The translations under genes and the position numbers were made by a program. Below, one piece after another: positions 9,186-18,555 of a DNA stretch of 64,000 nucleotides. The first letter of the stretch is position 1; the number at the start of each line of letters is the position of its first letter. Origin of the DNA: Deltaproteobacteria bacterium (lineage in GTDB: Bacteria > Myxococcota_A > UBA9160 > UBA4427); NCBI GenBank assembly GCA_029261835.1, contig JAJDAO010000055.1, positions 62,001-126,000 on the forward strand. Reading direction: 5' to 3'. Below the pieces are notes generated by a model. That model was not told where the DNA came from, did not search any database, and worked only from the letters and a program-made list of their open reading frames with translations.

Positions 9186-10346
9186 ATGCCCAAGATTTTC
9201 GTTCCGAAGGAGCTCGCCGCCGGCGAGACGAGGGTTGCCGCTGTCCCGGAGACGGTGCAACGCCTGATCCGCGACGGCTTCGAGGTCGACATCGAGAGTG
9301 GTGCTGGTGTCGACTCGATGCTCTCTGACGAAATTCTCGACAAGGCCGGTGCCACAATCGTCGAAAGCGCTGCCACCGGCTACGCCAACGCGGACGTCGT
9401 CCTCAAGCTCCACCCGCCGACGCTGGAGGAGGCGAGCCAGCTCAAGGAGGGCAGCATCCTCGTCGCGCACATTTGGCCCTTCCTGGCCAAGGATCTCTGC
9501 GAGAGGCTGATGCAGCGCCGCATCACCGTCTTTGCGATGGATCAGATTCCGCGCACGACCAAGGCGCAATACATGGATGCCCTCTCCTCGCAGATGAACA
9601 TCGCCGGCTACAAGGCGGTCATCCTGGCGGCGGAGCGAATGCCCAAGGCAGTCCCGTTGATGATGACCGCGGCCGGTACCATCAACCCGGCGCGGGTGGT
9701 GGTCATGGGTGCGGGCGTCGCCGGCCTCCAGGCGATCGGCACCGCCAAGCGGCTGGGAGCGGCCGTCGAGGCCACCGACGTGCGGCCGGAGGTCAAGGAG
9801 CAGGTGGAGTCACTGGGCGGCAAGTTCATCGAACCGCCCGGCAGTGCCGTCGGCGAGGGGGGCTACGCGGGCGAGCAGTCCGAGGATTTCCTCAAGCAGC
9901 AGCAAGAGACGGTTCGCAAGCATCTGATCGCCGCGGACGTGGTGATCACCACCGCCAAAATCCCAGGCCGACCCGCGCCGCTGCTGGTTTCGAAGGAGAT
10001 CGTCGAGGCGATGCGACCCGGCTCGGTGATCGTCGACCTGGCCGCCGAGGAGGGCGGAAACTGCGAGCTCACCGAGAGCGGCGAAATCATCGAGCGACAC
10101 GGCGTGACGATTATCGGTACCGCCAACATTCCCGGAACGGTGCCGGTGGACGCATCGGCCGTCTATGCAAAGAACGTCTACAACGTCGTCAAGCAGCTCT
10201 ACCCCAAGGAGACGGAGCTCGCGCTCAACTTCGGGGACGAGATCAACGATGGCGCCATCATCATTCACGCCGGAGACTGCCGGTCGGAGCGTGTTCGCGA
10301 GGCGCACGGCTTCCAGGCGCCGAGCGAGAGCACACCCGCCTCTTGA
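9186..10346 (+). CDS. pntAA: NAD(P) transhydrogenase subunit alpha part 1 (NAD-binding domain)
   Basis: The 386-residue product is domain I of the proton-translocating transhydrogenase, which passes hydride from NADH to NADP+. It shows the alanine-dehydrogenase-like fold with GAGVAGLQAIG for NAD binding, followed by EATDVRPEVKEQ, and the conserved DVVITTAKIPGRPAP and VDLAAEEGGNCE segments. ATG 9186 is chosen over GTG 9174 because GGTGGAGA sits about 6 bases upstream of it. The alpha subunit is split into two genes, as in alphaproteobacteria and many other bacteria. Domains I, II and III are encoded in order by pntAA, pntAB and pntB. The protein is peripheral on the cytoplasmic face. Confidence 0.95.
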   Translation: MPKIFVPKELAAGETRVAAVPETVQRLIRDGFEVDIESGAGVDSMLSDEILDKAGATIVESAATGYANADVVLKLHPPTLEEASQLKEGSILVAHIWPFLAKDLCERLMQRRITVFAMDQIPRTTKAQYMDALSSQMNIAGYKAVILAAERMPKAVPLMMTAAGTINPARVVVMGAGVAGLQAIGTAKRLGAAVEATDVRPEVKEQVESLGGKFIEPPGSAVGEGGYAGEQSEDFLKQQQETVRKHLIAADVVITTAKIPGRPAPLLVSKEIVEAMRPGSVIVDLAAEEGGNCELTESGEIIERHGVTIIGTANIPGTVPVDASAVYAKNVYNVVKQLYPKETELALNFGDEINDGAIIIHAGDCRSERVREAHGFQAPSESTPAS

Positions 10347-10488
10347 ACCAGATTCGTGGCACGAGACACCTGCTTCCGCACGCCAGCGGAGCCGAGAGCG
10401 CCTGACAAACCCGGACTAGAAACGAATCTGCCAGCGCGCGCCCAACAACCCGGGCGTCGAAGCCGGAGTTAATCGGAGGTACCCGATC

Positions 10489-10770
10489 ATGCTTTCACCT
10501 CTCCTCATCGGACTCTACGTGTTCGTGCTCGCCGTCTTCGTGGGCCGCGAGCTGCTCACGAAGGTGCCGCACACGCTGCACACACCGCTGATGTCCGGAG
10601 CCAACGCGATTTCCGGCATCACGATCGTCGGGGCGCTCACCTGCGCCAGCTTCGGCTCGAAGCCGGCGGCCATCATCGGCATGCTGGCGGTCACCGCCGC
10701 CATGATCAACGTGGTGGGCGGCTATCTCGTCACCGACCGGATGCTCAAGAAGTTCCAGCGCAGGGACTAG
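10489..10770 (+). CDS. pntAB: NAD(P) transhydrogenase subunit alpha part 2 (membrane)
   Basis: A 93-residue membrane protein with three helices and the diagnostic KVPHTLHTPLMSGANAISGI segment of the transhydrogenase alpha-2 subunit, which forms part of the proton channel. A CGGAGGT ribosome binding site at about 10474-10480 precedes the ATG. The stop codon TAG is embedded in the AGGAGG ribosome binding site of pntB. A 142-bp gap separates it from pntAA, unusually long within this operon. Confidence 0.95.
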   Translation: MLSPLLIGLYVFVLAVFVGRELLTKVPHTLHTPLMSGANAISGITIVGALTCASFGSKPAAIIGMLAVTAAMINVVGGYLVTDRMLKKFQRRD

Positions 10771-10782
10771 GAGGCGCGCGCC

Positions 10783-12276
10783 ATGCAGACCCTGATTCAC
10801 GTCACGTACATGGTGGCCTCGGTGCTCTTCATCGTGGGCATCAAGCGCCTCTCGGCGGTGAAGACCGCACGCAGCGCCAACGCCATCTCAGCATTCGCCA
10901 TGCTTCTCGCCATCGTGGCGGCCATGCTCGATATCGCCCACCAGGGCGAAATCGCGTGGCTGTGGGTCGGCATGGGCCTGGTGGCAGGCAGCGCAATCGG
11001 CGCCTATCTGGCTCTCACGGTCCGGATGGAGGGCATGCCGGAGCTGGTGGGATTCTTCAACGGCATGGGGGGCCTGGCCTCGTCGCTGGTGGCCGTATCC
11101 ATGTCCATCTTTGCCTGGATCGCGTGGGGCGAGCTTCTCTCCGCCCAGACCGCGGGCATGACGACGACCGTCGGTGTCGCCGGTCTGCCGGAGGCCGCGG
11201 CCGAGACCCGGGGCGCTGCCCCGCTTCTCACGCCCGACAACGCCATCACGATCGCTCTGTCGATCCTGGTGGGCGGAGTCACCCTCACGGGCTCGCTGGT
11301 GGCCTGGGCCAAGCTGAAGGGCGTCATGAGCGGCGGCCAGATCTTCCTGCCCGGCCACAAGGCGATCAACCTCGTTCTGCTCGTGATCACGCTCGGGGCG
11401 GGCATTGCAGCGTTCTTCGTCGTCCCGTTGGGTTCCATCACCCTGCTCTACCAGCTGCTGGCCGTGGCGGTCGTGGCGTCCTTCATTCTCGGCGTCACCT
11501 TCGCGATCCCCGTCGGCGGTGCGGACATGCCGGTGGTGATCTCGCTGCTCAACTCGTTCTCGGGCATCGCCGCCGCCATGACGGGCTTCGTCCTCTACAA
11601 CAACCTCCTCATCATCAGCGGCTCACTGGTCGGCGCCGCCGGCATGATTCTCACGATCATCATGTGCCGCGGTATGAACCGCCCCCTCACCAACGTGCTC
11701 TTCGCCAAGTTCAGCCTCACGGGTGGCGACAAGGAGGAGTACATCAACGTCAAGAGTGGGGATCCGGTGGACGCGGCGATCGCTCTGGCGAACGCCAGCA
11801 ATGTCATCTTCGTGCCGGGCTACGGGCTGGCCGCCGGACAGGCTCAGCACGCGACCCGCGAGCTGGCCGACATGCTCGAGGAGCGGGGCGTCAATGTTCG
11901 CTACGCGATCCACGAGGTGGCCGGGCGCATGCCGGGACACATGAACGTGCTGCTGGCCGAGGCCAACGTTCCCTACGACCAGCTCTACAAGCGCGAGGAC
12001 ATCGAAGCGGACTTCAAGAACTCGGACGTCGCTGTCGTGATCGGAGCCAACGACGTGGTGAACCCCGCGGCGCTCGACGACGAGAACTGCCCGCTCTACG
12101 GAATGCCAATCCTGCCCGCCCACGAGGCCCAGCAAGCCTTCGTCATCAAGCGTTCTCTGGCTGCGGGCTTCGCCGGCATGAAGAACACGCTCTTCGAATC
12201 CGACAAGACGCTGATGGTCTTTGGTTCGGCGAAGGACGTAATCAGCTCGATTTCCGAGGAGCTGAAGCAGCAGTAG
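10783..12276 (+). CDS. pntB: NAD(P) transhydrogenase subunit beta
   Basis: A 497-residue protein with an N-terminal polytopic membrane part (about residues 1-310) and a C-terminal NADP-binding domain III, which carries PGYGLAAGQAQ, HEVAGRMPGHMNVLLAEA and IGANDVVNPAA. With pntAA and pntAB it forms the membrane pump that couples proton entry to NADPH formation. The ribosome binding site AGGAGG overlaps the pntAB stop, so translation is coupled. It is somewhat longer than the roughly 460 residues usual for PntB, the extra residues lying around 120-155 in a loop (MTTTVGVAGLPEAAAETRG) between membrane helices. Confidence 0.95.
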   Translation: MQTLIHVTYMVASVLFIVGIKRLSAVKTARSANAISAFAMLLAIVAAMLDIAHQGEIAWLWVGMGLVAGSAIGAYLALTVRMEGMPELVGFFNGMGGLASSLVAVSMSIFAWIAWGELLSAQTAGMTTTVGVAGLPEAAAETRGAAPLLTPDNAITIALSILVGGVTLTGSLVAWAKLKGVMSGGQIFLPGHKAINLVLLVITLGAGIAAFFVVPLGSITLLYQLLAVAVVASFILGVTFAIPVGGADMPVVISLLNSFSGIAAAMTGFVLYNNLLIISGSLVGAAGMILTIIMCRGMNRPLTNVLFAKFSLTGGDKEEYINVKSGDPVDAAIALANASNVIFVPGYGLAAGQAQHATRELADMLEERGVNVRYAIHEVAGRMPGHMNVLLAEANVPYDQLYKREDIEADFKNSDVAVVIGANDVVNPAALDDENCPLYGMPILPAHEAQQAFVIKRSLAAGFAGMKNTLFESDKTLMVFGSAKDVISSISEELKQQ

Positions 12277-12316
12277 GGGACCGGCGACCTTTCGGAGGAC
12301 GATCGCCAACGGCAGG

Positions 12317-14218
12317 ATGAGGTTTCCCGCGCCGACGGCTATGGTTGCGCGAATGATCGAAGTCCGCGCGAAAGCGATCCGAACCCATGGCACACTCGAC
12401 GCCGCCCTAGCCGCCGGTGCGCTACCCGACTCGCCGGAAGTCAGCGTCGTCGAGGCGCTGCTCTTGGGATTGCTGCGCCTGGGCGTTCGCAAGTACCTGG
12501 CGATCCTGGGTCACGGCAACACTGCGCTCGCCGAAGTCGTGCGCGTCTACCATGAGCACGGCATCGTTCGTCTCTTCCCCTGCCGAAACGAAGTCGCGAT
12601 GGCCCACGCCGCCACTGCGCTGCGCTGGCACTATGGCGAGACACCAGCCGTTCTCACCTCGATCGGGCCGGGGGCTCTGCAAGCGCTGGCGGGCTCACTC
12701 ACCGGTGCGTCGAATGGCGTCGGCGTCTGGCACATCTACGGCGACGAGACCACGCACGGGGAAGGCTACAACATGCAGCAGATCCCCAAGCAGGAGCAGC
12801 ACCTGTTCGGTCGCCTCAGCAGCGCAATGGGCGAGTCGTATACGCTCTACGATCCCGGGGCCATTCGCGACTGCCTGCGGCGCGGTGCCGGGCGTGTGCA
12901 CGACGCCTACCGGCCCGGGCCGTTCTACCTCCAGCTCCCGTTGAACGTGCAGCCGATGAAGGTTGCAGACTTCAATCTCGCCGCGCTGCCGACTCGGCCA
13001 CCCATCGACCGTCTCGCACCGGTTGACGACGATGCCTACACGGGCGCCGTCCGTCTGCTCCGGCACCACCGGCGTATCGTGGTCAAGCTGGGCGGTGGGA
13101 CCCGCGCCTATTCCGGCCAAATCGACGCCCTGCTCCAGGCGACTGGCGCAGTGGCCGTCCTCTCCCCCGGCGCGCTCGGCGTGCTGCCCGACGCACACCC
13201 GCGAAACATGCACGTCGGCGGCAGCAAGGGATCGCTCAGCGGCAACTACGCCATGGCGCACGCCGACCTGGCGGTCGTGATCGGCTCTCGCGCCGTGTGC
13301 CAGGCGGACTGTTCCGGAACCGGCTTCGAACGAGCCGAGGCGGTGATCAACATCAACGGGGAGCGCTCCGACGCCACGCACTACAACCGAACGGCGGCCC
13401 TGGTCGGATCGATCGACGCCGTGATCGAGCATCTGCTGGACGCGCTCACGCGAGCCGGCCCGAGCCCCGCCGAGCAAGCCGCACCGTGGCTGGCCGAGTG
13501 CGGCGAGCAGAAGTCACGCTGGAGCGAGCTGCGCAAACAGCGGTGTGAGGCGCCGCCGATTCACGACGACGTCTGGCAGCGAGCGGTGCTCACCCAGCCC
13601 GCGGCGATCGGGATCGTGGACCGCTTCGCCCGGCGCGTCGGAGCCGTCAAGTACTTCGATGCGGGCGACGTGCAGGCCAACGGCTTTCAGGTAGTCGCGG
13701 ACGAACGGCCGGGCGAGACCTTCACCGACACCGGAGCCTCCTACATGGGGTTCGCCGCGAGCGCCCTGCTCGCTTCGGCTCTGGCGGACGAGGGGCGTTA
13801 CTGCATCGCGCTCGTCGGGGACGGCTCCTTCATGATGAACCCGCAGATCCTGCTCGATGGCGTCGAGCACGGCGTCCGGGGCAGCATCGTCGTGCTCGAC
13901 AATCGACGCATGGCGGCGATCTCAGGCCTGCAGATCGACCAGTACGGCCACGATTTCGGCACGCACGATCGCGTGGCGGTCGACTACGTGGCGCTCGCCT
14001 CGGCGGTAGCAGGCGTCAACGGGCTATTCGGCGGGCACGACGCGGCTGCTCTGCAGTCGGCGCTCGAGCGGGCCCACGCGTACGACGGACTCTCGTTGAT
14101 CCACCTGCCCGTCTACTGGGGCGACGACCCGCGAGGCGGCATGGGTGTCTACGGGCGCTGGAACGTGGGTACGGGCTGCGATGAAGTGCAGCGACTCTAT
14201 CACGCTCAACGGATCTGA
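12317..14218 (+). CDS. ThDP-dependent enzyme, IolD-like (acetolactate synthase superfamily)
   Basis: A 633-residue ThDP enzyme with the three acetolactate-synthase-type domains. The catalytic glutamate that activates ThDP is E92 in CRNEVAMAH, and the Mg-ThDP motif GDGSF starts near residue 501. ILGHGN and RNEVAMAHAA resemble IolD, which hydrolyses a cyclic trione in inositol breakdown, but no other iol gene is present. The neighbours are an aldehyde dehydrogenase, an aldonate dehydratase and two oxidoreductases, so it may cleave or decarboxylate a keto-sugar-acid or cyclitol derivative. The start is uncertain: ATGs at 12317, 12341 and 12353 are in frame and no ribosome binding site decides between them. 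The downstream gene begins one base after its stop. Confidence 0.8.
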   Translation: MRFPAPTAMVARMIEVRAKAIRTHGTLDAALAAGALPDSPEVSVVEALLLGLLRLGVRKYLAILGHGNTALAEVVRVYHEHGIVRLFPCRNEVAMAHAATALRWHYGETPAVLTSIGPGALQALAGSLTGASNGVGVWHIYGDETTHGEGYNMQQIPKQEQHLFGRLSSAMGESYTLYDPGAIRDCLRRGAGRVHDAYRPGPFYLQLPLNVQPMKVADFNLAALPTRPPIDRLAPVDDDAYTGAVRLLRHHRRIVVKLGGGTRAYSGQIDALLQATGAVAVLSPGALGVLPDAHPRNMHVGGSKGSLSGNYAMAHADLAVVIGSRAVCQADCSGTGFERAEAVININGERSDATHYNRTAALVGSIDAVIEHLLDALTRAGPSPAEQAAPWLAECGEQKSRWSELRKQRCEAPPIHDDVWQRAVLTQPAAIGIVDRFARRVGAVKYFDAGDVQANGFQVVADERPGETFTDTGASYMGFAASALLASALADEGRYCIALVGDGSFMMNPQILLDGVEHGVRGSIVVLDNRRMAAISGLQIDQYGHDFGTHDRVAVDYVALASAVAGVNGLFGGHDAAALQSALERAHAYDGLSLIHLPVYWGDDPRGGMGVYGRWNVGTGCDEVQRLYHAQRI

Positions 14219-14219
14219 T

Positions 14220-15665
14220 ATGTCTCGGGCGCAGCGACTCTTCATTGCCGATGATTGGCGAGACTCTGCCGACGGAGCGGTGCTCCCGATCATCGACCCA
14301 GCGACCGAAGAGCAGATCGGCTCGGTCCCGGTCGCCACGCCAACGGACCTGGACGACGCGCTCGAGGCCGCAGAGTACGGCGCGCGGCACTGCCGTCGGC
14401 TGTCCGCCCACGAGAGAAGTGCCTGCCTGCGCCGAATGGCACAGGGCATTCGCAAGCAGAGCGACGACATCGCGAGGTCCGTGACACTCGAGACGGGCAA
14501 GCCGCTGGCAGAATCGCGGGCAGAGGTTCTCGCGACTGCCGAGCACTTCGACTGGAATGCCGAAGAGGCGCGGCGGGTCTACGGTCATGTGTTGCAGGAA
14601 CGCGAAGCGGATACGCGCTTCGAGGTGCGCTACGAGCCGCTGGGTGTCGTGGCCGCGATCACGGCCTGGAACTTTCCCGCGCTGCTGCCCGGGCGCAAGC
14701 TGTCCGCAGCGCTGGCGGCCGGCTGCAGCGTCATTCTCAAGCCTTCCGAAGAGGCGCCGAGCGCGGCATTCGCGCTGGCTGAGATCGCCGCTGCTGCCGG
14801 ATTGCCGACCGGGGCGCTCGCTGTCGTGACGGGCGACCCGGCCCGAATCTCTTCGCACCTGCTGTCGTCCGGGCGCGTTCGAAAGCTCAGCTTCACGGGC
14901 TCGGTGGGCGTCGGCAAGCTCCTGATGCAGCAGGCGGCGCACGGGCTGACGAAGCTCGCCCTCGAGCTCGGCGGGCACGGCCCCGTGTTGATCTTCCCCG
15001 ATGCGGACCCGGAGGCGACCGCGACCGCCTGCGCGCGCGCCAAATTCCGAAATGCGGGTCAGGTCTGCATCAGCCCAAGTCGCTTCTTCGTGCACCGCTC
15101 AATCGCGGCGCGCTTTCGCGATGCCTTCGTCCGCTACGCGCGGGATCTGCGAATCGGCAACGGACTCGATCCCGAGGTCGAGATGGGGCCTCTCACCAAC
15201 ACGCGCCGCTTCGAGGCCGCTCAAGCGCTCGTCGCGGACGCACTGGCCGGAGGGGGCAAGCTGCTGGCCGGAGGGGGGCGACCGGCTTCCCAACAGCGAG
15301 GCTTCTTCTTCGAACCGACCGTGCTCGCGGATGTTGCTCCCGAAGCGCGCATTCTGCACGAAGAGCCCTTCGTGCCGGTGGCGCCGATCCTGGAATTCGA
15401 CGACTTCGATCAGGTGTTGGCACGAGCCAACGCGCTGCCGTTCGGGTTGGCGGCCTATCTGTTCACGAACGATCTCGCCACTGCCGAGCATGCCGCCGAC
15501 GCCCTCGAGGCCGGCATGGTCGGAATCAACGACTTCGCGCTGGCGGCCGCTGAGGCGCCCTTTGGCGGGGTGAAGCAGAGCGGGATCGGGCGCGAGGGTG
15601 GTGCACTCGGCATCCGTGAGTTCCTGGAGGCCAAGACGCTGAAGACGGTCTTCCGAGGCAATTAG
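14220..15665 (+). CDS. Aldehyde dehydrogenase, semialdehyde dehydrogenase-like
   Basis: A 481-residue NAD(P)-dependent aldehyde dehydrogenase. The general base is E249 in ELGGHGP and the nucleophile C283 in NAGQVCIS. The nucleotide site is in AWNFPALLPGRK, and PFGGVKQSGIGREGG is near the C-terminus. The overall pattern resembles succinate-semialdehyde and 2-oxoglutarate-semialdehyde dehydrogenases. ATG 14220 is chosen because it follows the upstream TGA (14216-14218) by a single base, implying translational coupling; the open frame extends back to 14145 inside the upstream gene. The context suggests oxidation of the semialdehyde end product of a sugar-acid pathway. Confidence 0.9.
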   Translation: MSRAQRLFIADDWRDSADGAVLPIIDPATEEQIGSVPVATPTDLDDALEAAEYGARHCRRLSAHERSACLRRMAQGIRKQSDDIARSVTLETGKPLAESRAEVLATAEHFDWNAEEARRVYGHVLQEREADTRFEVRYEPLGVVAAITAWNFPALLPGRKLSAALAAGCSVILKPSEEAPSAAFALAEIAAAAGLPTGALAVVTGDPARISSHLLSSGRVRKLSFTGSVGVGKLLMQQAAHGLTKLALELGGHGPVLIFPDADPEATATACARAKFRNAGQVCISPSRFFVHRSIAARFRDAFVRYARDLRIGNGLDPEVEMGPLTNTRRFEAAQALVADALAGGGKLLAGGGRPASQQRGFFFEPTVLADVAPEARILHEEPFVPVAPILEFDDFDQVLARANALPFGLAAYLFTNDLATAEHAADALEAGMVGINDFALAAAEAPFGGVKQSGIGREGGALGIREFLEAKTLKTVFRGN

Positions 15666-15668
15666 GCT

Positions 15669-17414
15669 ATGACCAAGAAGAGCGGCCTGGCCGGCAGTCT
15701 GACGGATTACGGCGATCCGGACTTCGCGCTCTATCTGCGACGCTCGTTCGCGAGCTCGATGGGCTATTCCAGGGCGATTCTCGAGCGACCCGTGATCGGG
15801 ATCGCGGACACGACGAGCGATCTCAACAGCTGCCATCGCCACTTCCCCGAGCTGATCCAGGCGGTCAAGCGCGGCGTGCTGGCCGCCGGCGGTCTGCCGC
15901 TCGCCTTCCCGACCATCTCACTGGGCGAGGTCTTCCTGAGCCCCACCAGCCTGATGTTCCGCAACCTGATGGCGATGGATTGCGAGGAAATGATCCGCGC
16001 TCAGCCAATGGATGCAGTCGTGCTGCTCGGCGGGTGCGACAAGACCGTCCCGGCCCAGCTGATGGGCGCGCTCTCGGCCAATCGGCCCGCCATCCAGCTC
16101 GTCGCCGGCCCCATGATGACGGGCCGCCATCGCGGCGAGCGACTCGGTGCGTGCACGGACTGCCGGCGCTACTGGGCGCGCTTGCGCTCCGGTGAGATTG
16201 CGGCCGAGGAGATCGATACGGTCGGAGAACGTCTCGCCACCACGGCCGGAACCTGTGCCGTGATGGGAACCGCGAGCACGATGGCGGCCATCGCCGAGGC
16301 GCTCGGCATGATGCTACCGGGAACGGCCGCCATCCCCGCCGTCCATGCCGACCGGCTGCGCGCGGCCGAGGCGTCGGGCGCCGCGGCGGTCGAGATGGCG
16401 AGGGCGGGACGCAAGCCCGACGAGATCATCACAGAGCGAGCCATCGAGAACGCACTGCGTGTACTGCTGGCCGTCGGCGGCTCGACCAATGCGATCCTGC
16501 ACCTGACGGCGATCGCCGGCAGGGCCGGAATCGATCTCGACCTTCAGCGGCTCAACGTGCTCTCCGACAGCACGCCTGTGTTGGTGGACCTCAAGCCGAC
16601 GGGCGAGCACTACATGGAAGATCTCTTCGCGGCCGGCGGCATCGGGGCCGTGCTGCGCGAGCTCCGCCCGCTGCTCCATCTCGACTGCCTCACGGTGACA
16701 GGAGAAACGCTCGAAGAGCGCCTCGCCGGGTGCGCCGGAGGCACATCAGCGGCGGCCGACAGCTACGTCGACCGGCGCATCATCCGCCCGCTCTCGAACC
16801 CGCTGCAACGCAGCGGTGGTCTGGTGGCACTGTTCGGGTCGCTGGCACCGCGTGGCGCCATCATGAAACGCTCGGCGGCGGATCCCAGACTCTTCGAACA
16901 CGAGGGACGCGCGGTGGTCTTCGATTCGCCCGAAGACCTGCACCGACGCATCGATGCAACGGACCTCGACGTCAGAGCGGATGACATCCTGGTGCTGAAG
17001 AACGCCGGGCCGACCAGCCCTTCCGGCATGCCCGAAGCCGGCTATCTGCCGATCCCGGCGAAGCTCGCGCGCGAGGGTGTGCGCGATATGCTGCGCATCT
17101 CCGACGCGCGCATGAGCGGAACGGCGTTCGGCAGCGTCGTGTTGCATGTGACACCCGATGCGGCCAGCGGCGGTCCGCTGGCCGCCGCGCAGACGGGAGA
17201 CCGCATCCGCATCAGCGTCGAGCAGCGAAGACTCGATCTGCTGCTCTCACCCGAAGAGCTGCAGCGACGCCCACGCGAGCGCTTCGCCCCGCCGAGCCGC
17301 GGCTACGCGCGGCTGCAGCACGAGAGGGTTCTGCAAGCCGACCAGGGCTGCGACCTCGACTTCCTGCGCCGCTTTCCAGAGCGAACCCGGCAGACCAACG
17401 ACGGGAAGGGCTGA
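15669..17414 (+). CDS. IlvD/Edd-family aldonate (sugar acid) dehydratase
   Basis: A 581-residue iron-sulfur dehydratase. Three cysteines, C55 (NSCH), C123 (GGCDKT) and C196 (GTCAVMG), have exactly the spacing of the [2Fe-2S] ligands in L-arabinonate dehydratase. The catalytic serine lies in RMSGTAFG near residue 483. The MLLGGCDKTVPAQ-like region and the two-domain layout point to the pentonate/hexonate dehydratase branch rather than branched-chain dihydroxyacid dehydratase. It would convert an aldonate to a 2-keto-3-deoxy-aldonate. The start ATG lies 3 bases after the aldehyde dehydrogenase stop, in the same operon. Confidence 0.88.
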   Translation: MTKKSGLAGSLTDYGDPDFALYLRRSFASSMGYSRAILERPVIGIADTTSDLNSCHRHFPELIQAVKRGVLAAGGLPLAFPTISLGEVFLSPTSLMFRNLMAMDCEEMIRAQPMDAVVLLGGCDKTVPAQLMGALSANRPAIQLVAGPMMTGRHRGERLGACTDCRRYWARLRSGEIAAEEIDTVGERLATTAGTCAVMGTASTMAAIAEALGMMLPGTAAIPAVHADRLRAAEASGAAAVEMARAGRKPDEIITERAIENALRVLLAVGGSTNAILHLTAIAGRAGIDLDLQRLNVLSDSTPVLVDLKPTGEHYMEDLFAAGGIGAVLRELRPLLHLDCLTVTGETLEERLAGCAGGTSAAADSYVDRRIIRPLSNPLQRSGGLVALFGSLAPRGAIMKRSAADPRLFEHEGRAVVFDSPEDLHRRIDATDLDVRADDILVLKNAGPTSPSGMPEAGYLPIPAKLAREGVRDMLRISDARMSGTAFGSVVLHVTPDAASGGPLAAAQTGDRIRISVEQRRLDLLLSPEELQRRPRERFAPPSRGYARLQHERVLQADQGCDLDFLRRFPERTRQTNDGKG

Positions 17415-17445
17415 ATCAGAGGCCGCCGCACCCGCGCTCAGGGCA

Positions 17446-18534
17446 TCAGCCGTCCTCGAGCTCGGCGATGGCGACCTCCCTGCCCTCGTCGGCGCTACGT
17501 GCGGCCGCCAGCGCGAAGGCCAGCGTGTGGCGCGCGGACTGCGCGTCCTGCGCGGGTACGCGGCCCTCGCACAACGCGTCGATGAAGTCGATCCCGCCCA
17601 GGCGAAACGATTCCGCCCAGTCGCACTCGAGGTCGTGAAAGGCGCGCGTCTCCCCGTCTCGGTAGAGGACGACCGATGGCTCGTCCAGAAGCTTGCCGGT
17701 GCAGCGGTTGACCCAGAGGACACCCTCGCTGCCGTGAATCTCCAGGCGGTCATCACTCGCATAGTACGAGGAGCGTACCCGCATGCCCAGCGAGGCGATC
17801 ACCTCCCACGAGCCGTAACGCGGAACGGCGCCGGCGTACTTCCAGCTAATCAGTGCGGGGCCGTCGATTCGCTCGTTCGGTCCCAGCTCGGTCCAATGAA
17901 TGAAGGCATGGACCCGCTCGACCTCCTCCGGCATGAAGAAGCGTCCCATATTGAAGCAGTGATAGCCGTGGTCGAAGGTCGTCGCGCCTCCGCCACACGT
18001 GTCGGTGTTCATACGCCAGGCTTGCGTCTGGGGCGTGAGCGCCCAGCCATCTGTCAGACGGCCCGACGCCGTCTTGGCGCGTAGCGACAGCGGCTCACCG
18101 ATGGCCCCGGCGTCGATCAGCTCTTTGGCCTTCAGGTGGGGTGGATAGAACATGAAGTTCTCGAAGACGCGCAGCGTGAAGCCGGTCCGCTCGCTGACCC
18201 GTGCCAGTCGTGCGAGCGCCTCGAGAGTGGGCGTCGGCGGCTTCTGCAGTGAGACGTGCTTGCCCGCCTCGAGGGCCGCCGTGGCATGCTCCTCGTGGAG
18301 GTGATGCGGCGTCAAGATCTCCACGGCATCGATCTCAGGATCGTCCAGCAGCGCGGCGAGATCTCCGTAGACACGCGCGCCGCCCCATCGCTCCGCGCTC
18401 GCTCGGGCACGCGCCTCGTCCAAGTCACACACGGCGCGAATCTCGGCCCGGGGATGGTCGATGTATCCCAAGCACTGCAGATCCGAGATGCGACCACAGC
18501 CGACGAAACCAATACCGATCCGCTCACCCGTCAT
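17446..18534 (-). CDS. Gfo/Idh/MocA family oxidoreductase
   Basis: A 362-residue NAD(P)-dependent oxidoreductase. The N-terminal Rossmann fold has GFVGCGRIS (G9-x2-G12-x-G14), and the family's catalytic lysine is K98 in a QKP version of the usual EKP motif. A C-terminal alpha/beta domain supplies the sugar pocket. Family members oxidise or epimerise sugars, cyclitols or glycosides. It converges tail to tail with the dehydratase gene and is probably co-transcribed with the SDR gene 21 bp upstream. Together these could supply the sugar-dehydrogenase steps for the + strand cluster. Confidence 0.88.
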   Translation of the reverse strand: MTGERIGIGFVGCGRISDLQCLGYIDHPRAEIRAVCDLDEARARASAERWGGARVYGDLAALLDDPEIDAVEILTPHHLHEEHATAALEAGKHVSLQKPPTPTLEALARLARVSERTGFTLRVFENFMFYPPHLKAKELIDAGAIGEPLSLRAKTASGRLTDGWALTPQTQAWRMNTDTCGGGATTFDHGYHCFNMGRFFMPEEVERVHAFIHWTELGPNERIDGPALISWKYAGAVPRYGSWEVIASLGMRVRSSYYASDDRLEIHGSEGVLWVNRCTGKLLDEPSVVLYRDGETRAFHDLECDWAESFRLGGIDFIDALCEGRVPAQDAQSARHTLAFALAAARSADEGREVAIAELEDG

Positions 18535-18555
18535 GTCCAGCCACCTCGCAGTCGC

